This document shows positions 11,711-21,663 of a stretch of 26,666 nucleotides of DNA, piece after piece. The notes below the pieces were generated by a model. The model saw only the letters and a list, made by a program, of their open reading frames with translations. It was not told the DNA's origin and did not search any database. The stretch lies in contig NW_003148770.1 in the NCBI RefSeq assembly GCF_000003605.2, positions 331,304-357,969 of the forward strand, written 5' to 3'. The translations under genes and the position numbers were made by a program. Position 1 is the first letter of the stretch; each line of letters starts with the position of its first letter. This DNA comes from Saccoglossus kowalevskii (Eukaryota > Hemichordata > Enteropneusta > Harrimaniidae).

Positions 11711-11719
11711 ACAGGTTCG

Positions 11720-12400
11720 GGGTACATTTATCTGTTAATCCCCACCGTAGTTGCGAACAAGTTGCGTTGGGTTGGGCAGTGAACAAATAATCATTGATAG
11801 CATAGTTCAGAAACAATCGGTAGACAAATATACCAAAATCAGTATATAAAAGGTAACTTGCAGGGGGTGGAAACACGATCTGTTCGGGTTGTGATCGGGT
11901 GAAGTATGTTTGCAGTACAAATGTCAAATTCAAATCTATTTGTAAAAGGCATGGGATTATGGGAATAATATTCACCAGTATGTCCGGTCTGTTCATTTTC
12001 TTTACACTGTCGCAAAATCCCCACAGCGTTGGATATATACTCGTAAATATATACCCGCCAACAGGGCAGCTGTTATATTGAGTACAATTCTTGTATTCTT
12101 GTAATGTAATTTTTTGTCGGGTTTTGGCGACTTGGTTTCTTCCATTTGGACAATAGAAGCGACACGTTTCTGATTTATATACGTAAACAAATAATCCGCA
12201 AGTCGGTATATATTGTCAAAACATAGTTTTATTGCTAATATTAAAATTCAATATACGATACACCTAATGCCACGAGTTATATGTAAATAAACAATCATGT
12301 GAACCTGTTAACGAAAGGTAAAAAATCGGTATTGATAAGAGGAGTCGTCACGTGATTAGAACATCATGAACCTTGGACACGTACAATAAACATAAATTCA
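11720..12400. other. Spacer between psi-B3 and B2
   Basis: No gene is supported. Overlapping open frames of 60-95 codons on both strands lack recognisable motifs and are likely chance. Confidence 0.4.
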
Positions 12401-12412
12401 AAACCAACGTAT

Positions 12413-12418
12413 TTTAAT
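12413..12418 (-). other. Possible polyadenylation signal of B2
   Basis: ATTAAA, the common variant signal, lies about 40 nt after the B2 stop and is followed by a GT-rich stretch. No AATAAA is nearer on this strand. Confidence 0.45.
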
Positions 12419-12455
12419 GTACTAGCTCGCAGTGGAATGTTTGGCAGTACACTTC

Positions 12456-13828
12456 CTATTTCATTGAAATCGATTTCAGTAATGACCGGTAATCGTCGGC
12501 ATTGTGTATTTTCTTGTGCAACTTCCTGGAGACATGCACGTGCTCCACATGCCGCATACACGCACAAGACACGGCGACATCTTGGTATTCCATCGTATAA
12601 TTGAACAACCCACCAATGCATCCATTTCTCCGCATTATTGGCATGGGGTAGTATATTTCCTGGCAAGTATGTAGCGGACTCTCATCGCCGTCTTCACTGA
12701 TACAGTAGTGACCAGAACAGACCGCATGACGTAGTATTCTGGGAATACGGTTAGGATCTTCGTCCAATTGATAACAGAACGGACAAGTGCTTCTTTCTTG
12801 CGCAGGCGCGTACATAAGATCGGTAGCATCACGTGGGCATCGCAACTCGCCAACTTGTCCCAGTGTAATCCCGGCTACATCAAATGGCAGAATTGCGAAA
12901 TCGTTGGTATACGGATAGAAAGCTGCAGGAGAGTACCCAGCGTAGCTAACAATCAGTTCACCACAGTCTTCTTCTATCGGTATACCGTGGCCGATCGACA
13001 AGGAGGAAATCACAGTCAAAACTGCCTGTTGATCGGAAGTAAATAACAATTTACGGATTATGAAACAAATCATACCATAGCATGCGTATATTGATCGGAT
13101 ACTACAGATAAGAATAATCACATGATTTTGGTGGTTTTATGTAGTCCATTGAATACGTCACATGACCGCATTCTATTGACTGAATCACAATGAACGTAGG
13201 TGATTTGAAGCATAGTGACGGTGAGACCCAGTGGTATTTAATTACTTGACAATAGAGGGCGAGTTGTTCATTCAGAACAATATAATAATAACAAACCCAC
13301 GGCACGTATTAACGGCACGATATCAAAATGAACAGAATTCACAAGGCGTCTTTAATCGATCGAGTATACATTACAGAAAGTGATTAAATACATAAGGGGT
13401 AGTTTTAAATAAACTAGTTTTCTATTCTCACAACACAATTTTGCAAACACGTGGAGTGGTGATACGTGCACTGACTGCATGATTTGGCGAATTCGCCCCT
13501 TCACCGCTAATGCCTGCATTGTGTCATTGCAACCAAATAATCCTCATTGTATATTTTGTTTCTACTTGAATGAATAACCAACATGTACAGAAATGTTGAT
13601 GTAAACTGCTAAAATTTTTAGTCAAATTATGAACAATTTAGTTGAAATATTTTTTATGTGACATATGGTGAGATGATAATAATATTGAGATATGATTACA
13701 AATATAAATTCGTGTTGTGTCAGCCCCGTAAAAAATCGCTAAATCCTAAAACACATGTTTTATTCACATCTTTGCAAATGAAAGACAATAATATGTATAG
13801 CACTTACCAAGAGAAGCTGAAACGCCAT
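12456..13828 (-). CDS. IL17-like: IL-17-like secreted cytokine, gene B2 (exons 13828-13808 and 13025-12456)
   Basis: Two exons give 196 residues; the phase-0 intron is 13807-13026, with donor gtaagt and acceptor gatcaacag. Residues 1-21 (MAFQLLLAVLTVISSLSIGHG) form a signal peptide. The IL-17 core follows: CPFC (Cys88, Cys91), RIPRILRHAVCSGHYC (Cys110, Cys115), YPMPI, Cys143, a sequon NYT at 149-151, and DVAVSCAC (Cys161/163). Compared with A1/A2, the middle Cys of the C-S-C-x-x-C cluster is Gly112, while Cys91 and Cys70 are extra, giving ten cysteines. The basic C-terminal tail ends in SISMK, like the SMK/SMR ends of A1/A2. An ATG at 13121 in the same frame reads through the intron; I reject it because the spliced start gives a proper signal peptide. 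IL-17 receptor ligand by family; subtype unknown. Confidence 0.9.
13808..13828 (-). CDS. B2 exon 1: seven-codon start of the signal peptide
   Basis: On the minus strand, ATG GCG TTT CAG CTT CTC TTG encodes MAFQLLL and is followed by donor gtaagtg. Its length (21 nt) and phase equal those of the A1 and A2 first exons. Spliced to 13025 it reads MAFQLLL-AVLTVISS, a typical signal-peptide core. A TATA-like tatataaa (13891-13898) lies about 65 bp upstream. Confidence 0.85.
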
Positions 13829-14360
13829 AGTTTACTTGATCAATCTGCAGTGAAGCTTTGCAAATACTAATTTCATCTCGACAAGTTGGGTTTATATAGC
13901 ATTTTTAATGTTGAAATAAGTGAGTCGTGTCTATTTTTATCTGTTTTTAACAGTATTTAAGAGGAAATGGACAAATATCATTGAATGTTCATATTTGTGG
14001 ATGCTGAAACTACAAGTTTTTCGTAAAATTAGGAAATTCCAGGACGGTCAATACACGACGACTAGGCATGTCACATGTAAAACCACGTGCCTGATTCAAC
14101 ACAGTTAAAATAACAAGGAAACTTGAAACAGGACAACTTTTAACCAGATTCTGTTATTCAATTTCAATTTATTTTTACTGATAAAGTCTAATCTATGTTT
14201 TAGATTCTTGCAAAAATTATTAATAATATAATAATGAATTTTTGGGCGCGATAATTATGGTTGGATCATGACAGTGAGTTTTCAATGCTGCTCTAGAAAC
14301 GTATACGTCACTTCCGTTTGTTTAATGGGAATACTTCTCTAATGTACTACAATTACGGCA
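13829..14360 (-). promoter_or_regulatory. Promoter of IL-17-like gene B2
   Basis: Reading on the minus strand: aaacggaagtgacg (14319-14306), a CACGTG E-box (14084-14089), ctagtcgtcgtg, a kappaB-like ggaatttcct (14040-14031), and tatataaa (13898-13891) followed by cccaacttg. All of these except the E-box have counterparts before psi-B1 at similar distances, and the proximal half is also recognisable before psi-B3. Binding by ETS/CREB-type and Rel factors is inferred from consensus only. Confidence 0.72.
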
Positions 14361-16973
14361 ATATCCAGCAGGTTATTATACTTCGATCAGTGCATCCCTC
14401 CAAATGACAATCCACTAACTTTTCCCCCTACCTGAACATGGGCCAGGATTCAAGCTAACACAAACAAAAGGCCTATATTAACAGTCACCTTGGCTTAAAT
14501 TTCAGTCTTCTTATACACCAAAACTATGTAACATTTTCTATTGGAATACGTAATCAGAATTGCGTATTGAATGAAGGTACACACTTCGCATAATGTGAGT
14601 TATGAATTGTACAAGTTTATGTTGAAGGGTGGACCATGGAAGGGGGAATTCTAAATTTGCCAAGCCGCACATTATTCTGAAGTTTCTAGAAAGTACCCAC
14701 AGTGCACTGCATCATTTTACATTTTGCTGGCGTTTCTAAAGTAAACCTTGCATGGTAAACATTTGTTGACGGTTAAAGCGGGATGGTCGTCACCTGCGCA
14801 CGCGCGGGAAGTGAATCCCAAGCGACGATAACAACACACGCTAAAACGCAAAGGCTCATGGGTAGACTCTTGTTTGTAAACAATGACATGCTATGGCCAC
14901 CTGACGCATATACTAGTACCCTGACTACTGGGCGTAAAATAAAGGTGTCTGTTGGTTTAGTGTAAGCCCTAGACTCGCACAAAAAGTGTCTAAATGAATG
15001 AAACGTGGGCTACATTTAGACCGCCCTATGGCGGGTTAGTTCTACTGTAATGATATCCTCGTTTCTTAAATGTGGTCGATTTAGTTTCACAAATTCGATA
15101 TGACAAGACTATTCACGTAAATCACATATTTTTTTTTCATACACTTGAATAACCATATATAGCATCATTTTAAACGTTTAAATATCTTCGAGAGTAATTT
15201 CCTGAATACTGTCATCTCGGGTCAACTGTTTGATTGGCTGGTACGTTACAGGAATTAGTAGAGTGAACACAGAGGGCGCATATCTAAATACAAATACAAC
15301 GATAAATTTGAGACCCAAAAAAAATACAGCGTTTATGAGAGTTTTACAACTCATTACGATGTCCTAGTTTTTCTGTGATGACCATTGACTTGGTAATCAA
15401 AACATTTTTGTTTTTAAAAAAATCGTTGGTGTTGTTGATCACGGCAATTCGTTACACCGCAGAACCTGTCAAAATATGAATATATCATACGGAGAAAACC
15501 TTTTCTCTGAGGTTCTCCAACCCGTGTCATGGGGGAATATCGTCTGGTCTCTATATCTCGTCTGCTTGAGGTACCGGACCGGGAACGTCACTTAAACCTT
15601 ACAGTCAAATAGACGCACACAACGAAATACGTTTCAACTCTCGTCTTTAGTCAGTCAGTCGAGTACTCTATAAGACACAGCGCCCTGGGGGAAAGTCCCC
15701 AAGACTATCGCAAGGCTGACCCAAGACAAGACTGCGTCTCTCGTGGTGTTCTCGCCAAGACCAACTAAAACAACTTTATTCACTTTCCAAAACCTTAACG
15801 AATTGCAAAGCAGTTTAAAATCTCTAAGGCATGGTTTTCACACATTCGACCTGCACACACTAAGTACTGGACACGTCATATCTACTGATTAATCGTCCGC
15901 TATATTACTAACTGCGAATACTAACTGTCAGAAATAGCGGTCCGGATAGCGACGGTTATATCGTAATTAGTTCCAAATCACTGAGTCAAGTTCCGTCCAG
16001 GACCTCGCATGATCCTAAACGATGACAGATATCACACAGCAATTCAATAGTAATCAGCTAAACAAGTCGGTCAACGGATACGCAAAAACTAATTCATGAC
16101 AAATACGTGAAAAAAACATCGAAACTAGGTCTTCATGAAGGTTGGTAACACAAGTACTAGTACAGTGTATGTCGAGTGAGCACTTCCACCTCATTGTAAT
16201 CCATATGGGTAATTGGACTGATTCAATTCTAGACCAAAAAATAACAAGTACGCGTTTTGCGCAGTTGGATATATCACAACTTTTACTGAGGATTTTAATC
16301 TAACAAGAAAAGGAGGAAACAAATTATACTGAAACACAAAAACACGCACGCGAGAAAACGAACGAAAGTACTGATGAAAGTATAGTGACCAGTTTGTGTT
16401 ATGGGAGAGCAGCTAAGGTATTATTGTTTTTGGCTGTGTCACTTTGTTGAAGTGTACGGGATATTAATGGATCGACTCGGACCAACACAATACGACAAGG
16501 TGACTTTTTAACAGTCATTTCTGACCCCGCATATCTGTTGTGTTGAATAACACGTAGCTAAGTGCGTATCCCCACGTTTAGCGCCGTGTTGGTCAAATGA
16601 TAACATGGCAATGTTCATGTTGTCTATGGGCGTCACCTGCCTGTATCGTACCGTATAACGTAGTTCACGTGCAGAGTACATTTCCAATCACATATCATGA
16701 CATATGAAATGTCTATTTATGATTTGCATACATTTACGTGACTTCATTTCATAAAAATGTATACGTTTTTTTTATAAAATGAATTTGTTCGGGTATTTGT
16801 AGTGCCTTTTCTGCATTGGTCGGATAAACAACCAATAAAGTAAATGACGAGACGCAGGGAAGACATAATTGAGAGCCAATGATTCTAAAAGAGAGTAGCG
16901 TATGTCCTGCAGCCACCAAACCATGAGTAATGTATACACAAAACTACAATTTGAACTGGCATTAATGCCATTT
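14361..16973. other. Spacer, partly of different composition
   Basis: No gene or tRNA is supported. The stretch at about 15430-16600 is less AT-rich and contains small hairpins such as tgggggaaagtcccca (about 15686-15701). I found no left-arm counterpart for it, so it may be part of the inserted DNA in the right arm. A CTCF-like agagggcgc lies at 15271-15279. Confidence 0.4.
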
Positions 16974-16981
16974 TCGAATAG

Positions 16982-17178
16982 GGCAAGAGTTCCTCTTGTA
17001 CACCCCCATCCCTAACCCTAACACTAACACTCACTTCCAGTTACCCAATTCATTTGATTATGCCCCTCTAGATTACTATAGATGTACCTTAGGAGGGGTA
17101 TGAACAATTAAATGAGAAGTGCTGGAGGGTATGGTAAGGGTTATGGCTAGGGATGGGGGTACAAAACGAACTCTTTCC
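16982..17178. mobile_element. 197-bp palindromic MITE with 8-bp target-site duplication
   Basis: The left half (ggcaagagttcc then acaccccc, atccctaaccctaac, cattt, atgcccctc) is mirrored by the right half read backwards (ggaaagagttcg, tacccccatcc, ctagcc, cattta, atacccctc), so almost the whole element folds on itself. It is flanked by tcgaatag at 16974-16981 and 17179-17186, an exact 8-bp duplication as made by hAT- or P-type transposases. No coding capacity is present. Only one copy lies in this window. Confidence 0.82.
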
Positions 17179-17186
17179 TCGAATAG

Positions 17187-19440
17187 TAGACAATTTTATT
17201 TTTTGTAATATGATACAAATATTTGCTAATTGCACTTGTACATATAAAGACGTCGACTGTGAGGTTTACTCTTTTGAATATCAACGTAGCAGTGACGATG
17301 TACTAATTTGCATACGCACATTTTGTGTTACAGTAATAAATAAAAACAACAAAGATGCACGTGACTATGATTGGTATCAATTACTAGCTGAAGTAACGTG
17401 TATCAGATATCGCATAAATTTTCTTAAATGAAAGCAAAAATCTGTAATTGTTTTTTCAAATTAATGAAATGGATAATTTTAATGATTATTGTTAATGAAT
17501 AATGAAAACAAATACAAATATTCAAAACACGGTTTTTCCTTCTAGATCAAATCAAAATACGCTTTTGATGGATAACGCGCACTTCGTAATACCCTAAGTG
17601 AAATCTAAATTTATTCTGTGTTAATTTCCAAAAAATATATATTTTTGAGACAAAAAATACAATAATTATTTTGCAATATTCCATAAATTAACGACAACAC
17701 ACCGAACACAATGGTATATTTAAACGACATTGCTCACACACGACGTCACAGCAACTTTTTGTTGCCAGAGGGCGCAACTCATTTGTGTGTGTGCAAAAAT
17801 ATCAAATTCATTCTTCAGCTTTAGCGTGTAGTGAGTTAGTCTCACACATGGGAGAACATATATTGGTTATATATACGGTATACGGTATACACCACACTAC
17901 ATTAATTTTATTACTAACGAGAACATACTTTTTTTGCTTTTCAAATTACGCATTGCAGCTTTGCTGTCAACAAAGGTTTCAGCGAGGTGTTCACCAAATG
18001 TTTCGCTTGTGCATATATGAGCATTTGCGGAGAGGTGGGGATTTGATTGAATAGTATTTAAAATCAATATACAAAATACTTGCTATAAGAAATAAAAATG
18101 AACTTGAGTATTTTCTGTTAATGTTATTCTTATTTTATTATTTGGTCCGATATCGGCTTTATAGCATAAATGATACAAATATGTAAATGGTGTTAGAATT
18201 ATTCATACACACAGCATTGATTGGTTTAAATAGTATCACGTGTCATCTGCTGAACAAACAACGCATCTAAATTGTGTCTTCACAATTAAAAAAAGCAATA
18301 CATTAAATGACTACTAGTATGTAATACGCCATTCATATGAATCGCGCCCTCTAGAGACGTTAATAGGTGACACGAAGCTGAGGCTGCTCAACTATCCTGC
18401 GGAACTGGAGTAGTATTTTACTATATTCCAGGCAACGAACGACGGCTAAGCAAATAACACAGTGGTCGATTTGAACGACGTTGATTTCTCCGTAATATTA
18501 TCTAGTATGTCCATGTAATATCAAACATACGGAGTTGATTATAACTTTGAGTAGTTTGGGCATATTTAAATAAATATTTTCGATTTTACACGCTGAGAAA
18601 AACAAACAAAAAAACACAGCAGCAAACAAAGCATTACAAGGTAGAAACCAACGTGTATTAAGTAGAGAAAACAAAACTTCTAATAAACATGAGATTATAT
18701 ACGGATTATATATCTTAAAATGAGCTTCGATTACTGTCGGGGAAACTTAATCTCAATTGTAATTGGTACAATAATCATATCAATGGTGATTGGTCTAAAT
18801 TAACGACCCCTGATTATTTTTTTAGTCGGCATGTCGTATCCCGAATTGACATCAAGCTCGGTAGATTATACATGTTGTAAAACTCTATTTTAGTTTATGA
18901 TTTCGTTTTGCTCAACGAAAATACGGAAAACCCGTAATGCGCATGCGTACTAATGATTTTAATATTTTATCAATCGAAAGCTGATATGCTTGCAACCAAT
19001 ATATTATACTCAAACATACACAAAGTTGTCCCACGTTGCTTCTTTACGTACTACGTCGCCATAGGCGGTGTCGCCAACCAGCATGTGACCTCCCCATAAC
19101 AAACATAACTCACTGATCAGCACTAACACTAAATCTTCTATGACAACAATTCCCACAAGTTGTTTTATTAGCAGGTATTATTATACATCTGTCATCGTAA
19201 CGCTATAAGATACAGCGTGCCGTAATGTTGCGGTATTTTACGGGGTATTTTCATCCTACCATATTAGGAAATGCGAATTCCAAATATGGAATGATTACGC
19301 ACGTACGTGACCTCTAATAAAAAAACTGGCTGCCACCAGAGTTTCACCGGACTCCACACAAAGAACTTCGTTGATTCTGTTCTAAACATTTTGGATTTCG
19401 GTATTCCCATGGCGTATCCTTGGTGGAAAGATGTATAATA
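17187..19440. other. Spacer between the MITE and the fold-back element
   Basis: No gene is supported. A 92-codon frame (17153-17431) starts inside the MITE and has no recognisable motif. Two convergent CTCF-like sites lie at 17767-17775 (+) and 18344-18352 (-). The block 18150-18260 is conserved in inverted orientation with 7438-7545. Confidence 0.45.
17765..17775 (+). promoter_or_regulatory. CTCF-like motif ccagagggcgc
   Basis: Matches the core of the vertebrate CTCF consensus. The 9-mer agagggcgc also occurs at 15271-15279 (+), 1699-1707 (-) and 18344-18352 (-). The motif is seen directly; binding is not established. Confidence 0.4.
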
Positions 19441-19577
19441 ATAAGGTTATTACGAGAGTTCATCAAAGTATACACTCAGACAGTACGCCGCGCATCGACC
19501 TCCGCCGCGCGTCGGTCGATAATCCAGCTGTACTGTCTTCAGGCATACTTTGATGTATCCTCGTAATAATCTCTTAT
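19441..19577. mobile_element. Fold-back (MITE-like) element with GC-rich nested hairpin
   Basis: The left arm (ataaggttattacgag, catcaaagtata, cagacagtac; 19441-19485) pairs with the right arm (gtactgtcttc, catactttgatg, ctcgtaataatctctta; 19529-19577). The roughly 43-bp loop is GC-rich, repeats gccgcgc, and itself folds through atcgacc and ggtcgat. A deleted relative is at 849-922. No transposase is present. Confidence 0.75.
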
Positions 19578-20084
19578 ACATACATGTATATTTAATAACG
19601 TTATTTTATCTCCGTTTAGCGGACGACCGGTTCTTGCAAAGCAGTTATTAACTGTTATTAGTAGAAAATATGAAATGTACTCAATTACATTATCTTTCCT
19701 ATTAACAGGGATTCGTAAATTTATGCCACGATGCAAACAATTCAATTATATAATAAATTTCACAATTACAATATGTTTTTTCTTTCATATATGGAGTTTT
19801 AACAACTATTCAAAAAAATACGGTCATTTCGTAATGACTACAATAAAAAAAAGTACACCACGTGGCATACGATGACGTCACGATATCGTAACAATTGTAT
19901 AATCACACCAACCTTCGATACGAAGTGTAGCATACATGTCATAAAACGCACTGAATATAATATAAATACAAATACAATCTCTGGTTATTTTAAAAAGATT
20001 GATTATAATATAGATAATTCAAATAAACCCATCCTTCCCTTATTCGTTCGATGACCCCGTAAACGTGTCATTGCGTATGACAAG

Positions 20085-20090
20085 TTTATT
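20085..20090 (-). other. Polyadenylation signal of A2
   Basis: AATAAA on the minus strand, 17-22 nt after the TAA stop of A2, followed by a T- and G-containing stretch. It implies a very short 3' UTR. Confidence 0.5.
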
Positions 20091-20106
20091 TGACTGCCTC
20101 GAGTCT

Positions 20107-21663
20107 TTATCTCATTGAGAGAGCACGGAGAACGTCTTTCGATTTATTTTTGCGGTGTTTTCTTTTCCGTCTTCGAACATGGGTAGTTTCTTTCGGTCGC
20201 AGACACGCGCAAGAGACGGCAACCTCCTGAACTTGCAAGTGATATTTGAATAAACCATCGACGCACCCACTTCGCTTCATCACTGGCACGGGGTATATGA
20301 TTTGTTGACAGGTATACAAGGGGCTCGTACCTCCGTCTTCTCCGATGCATTTGTCACAGGAACATGTAGCGTGGGCCAAAGTCCTTGGAATACGGTCAGC
20401 GTCCTCTTCATAGGTGTAATAGAAAGGACAATTGCTTCGTTCTTGTGGGGATACAAACATCATACCGTTATCACTACGATATATTCTTGGTGGAACAGCA
20501 GACGACTGTGTGTGTACGCCCTTTGGTACGTCAGCTACGGGGAAAGGCATTATGGCCAAATAGTCCGTGTATGGATACAAAGATTTCGAAGAGTGTTTTC
20601 CTATCACTGGTTCTTTACATTCTTCAATGGGTTTAGCTTCGATAATCTTGGCTGAGAAAGGAATCGCCAACACTACCTGTTGAACAAATATGTGAATTAA
20701 GTTAAAAATACACCATTACCGACTCCCATGTACGTTATCTTTATTTTTTCCAGGAAATGAAAATTTGGCTACTGATGTTTTCGGAAATTTACCACAAATA
20801 AACTGTGCTCTTTCACCCTTGGTCAGTGTTCAGCACGGAACTAGTTGTCGAGTTTTTCTGTGTGAGCTTTGGAATCAGAATACGTGAATGTATAACGTAA
20901 TACAAATATATCACCAAAAATCCAATATGGATGACCGCCACGCCCGTATCACAGGATTGTAGTACGAATGCCATTTCGTCGTTTAATTCAGATTTCAAAT
21001 TAAATTACTACACCAGTATCACTTGTCTATCATTTGTTTCTTAGTGATATCTGCTAAAGTCATTACGTCATGCTCGAACGTGCTGTGTGATGACTGTGGT
21101 ACTTCATGTAACAAACTAATGTTACGGATGTAACACTTTTGTGATACAAAGTTCACGTGACAAGAGACTGATGTGTCAGCTGATGTGTCCGAACCTGTCC
21201 ATAATTTAGGCATTCATTACAATAGATTGGAACAACTGAGCAGTTGATTCTTTTGAATTATACTATGGCTGCGTATGTGTATCAGTGTAATTTAGTAGGG
21301 CTCACATTATCAACGTGAATTTCAAAACATTTTGAAAATAAAAGGTGGTGGTGAAGGTTATCACCTAATCACGTTATTACCTCAAGGCGACGCAAGTACA
21401 GTTGTTTGAAGTTGCACAATTAATAGCATTCTTGTCCTAAATACGATAGTGGCAAAGATGGAAATTGTATTCTCCTAGTCTAGCGGGGGAAGAGGCAGCG
21501 ATTGGCAACTATTGCTTGTAACAATCTATATTGCGTTCACAGATATTGCAAAGTGGACAGTTTTCATTTGAAATACGGCAAAGCAATACGTTATTTGTGG
21601 GAAAACAACAAGTACTAGTCTTAGTTTAAAAATAATACTCACCAAATATAACCACTGTGCCAT
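20107..21663 (-). CDS. IL17-like: IL-17-like secreted cytokine, gene A2 (exons 21663-21643 and 20676-20107)
   Basis: Two exons give 196 residues; the phase-0 intron is 21642-20677, with donor gtgagtatt and acceptor gttcaacag. The signal peptide begins MAQWLYLVVLAIPFSA and probably ends near IIEA. The core carries the same IL-17 motifs as A1: CPFYY, RIPRTLAHATCSCDKCI, YPVPV, RSGC, EVAVSCACLRP. From GKHSSKS to CACLRP it differs from A1 at only about 11 positions. The signal-peptide end, the following 10-15 residues and the tail (RRRKRKHRKNKSK, more basic than in A1) differ much more. It has nine cysteines. The basic tail could bind heparan sulfate or matrix (inference). Family role: secreted IL-17 receptor ligand in epithelial or immune signalling. 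Confidence 0.9.
21643..21663 (-). CDS. A2 exon 1: seven-codon start of the signal peptide
   Basis: ATG GCA CAG TGG TTA TAT TTG encodes MAQWLYL, then donor gtgagtatt. It differs from A1 exon 1 by two bases, only one of which changes a residue. The ATG is the first after the TATA-like box. Confidence 0.88.

Noticed and set aside
13026..13121. Upstream extension of B2 exon 2 to an in-frame ATG at 13121
   Set aside because: This stretch is the end of the intron. It aligns with the psi-B1 intron, is preceded by a good acceptor boundary, and the 7-codon exon at 13828 gives a better signal peptide.
15640..15780. GC-balanced stretch with hairpins considered as tRNA, snRNA or LTR
   Set aside because: No A/B boxes, no tRNA-like fold and no direct-repeat partner found.
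17000..17040. ccctaaccctaacactaac as an interstitial telomere
   Set aside because: Only about two perfect units, and they are part of the MITE arm with a mirrored, diverged counterpart.
17153..17431. 92-codon frame on + strand
   Set aside because: It starts within the MITE, has no recognisable domain and lacks support from a paralogous region.
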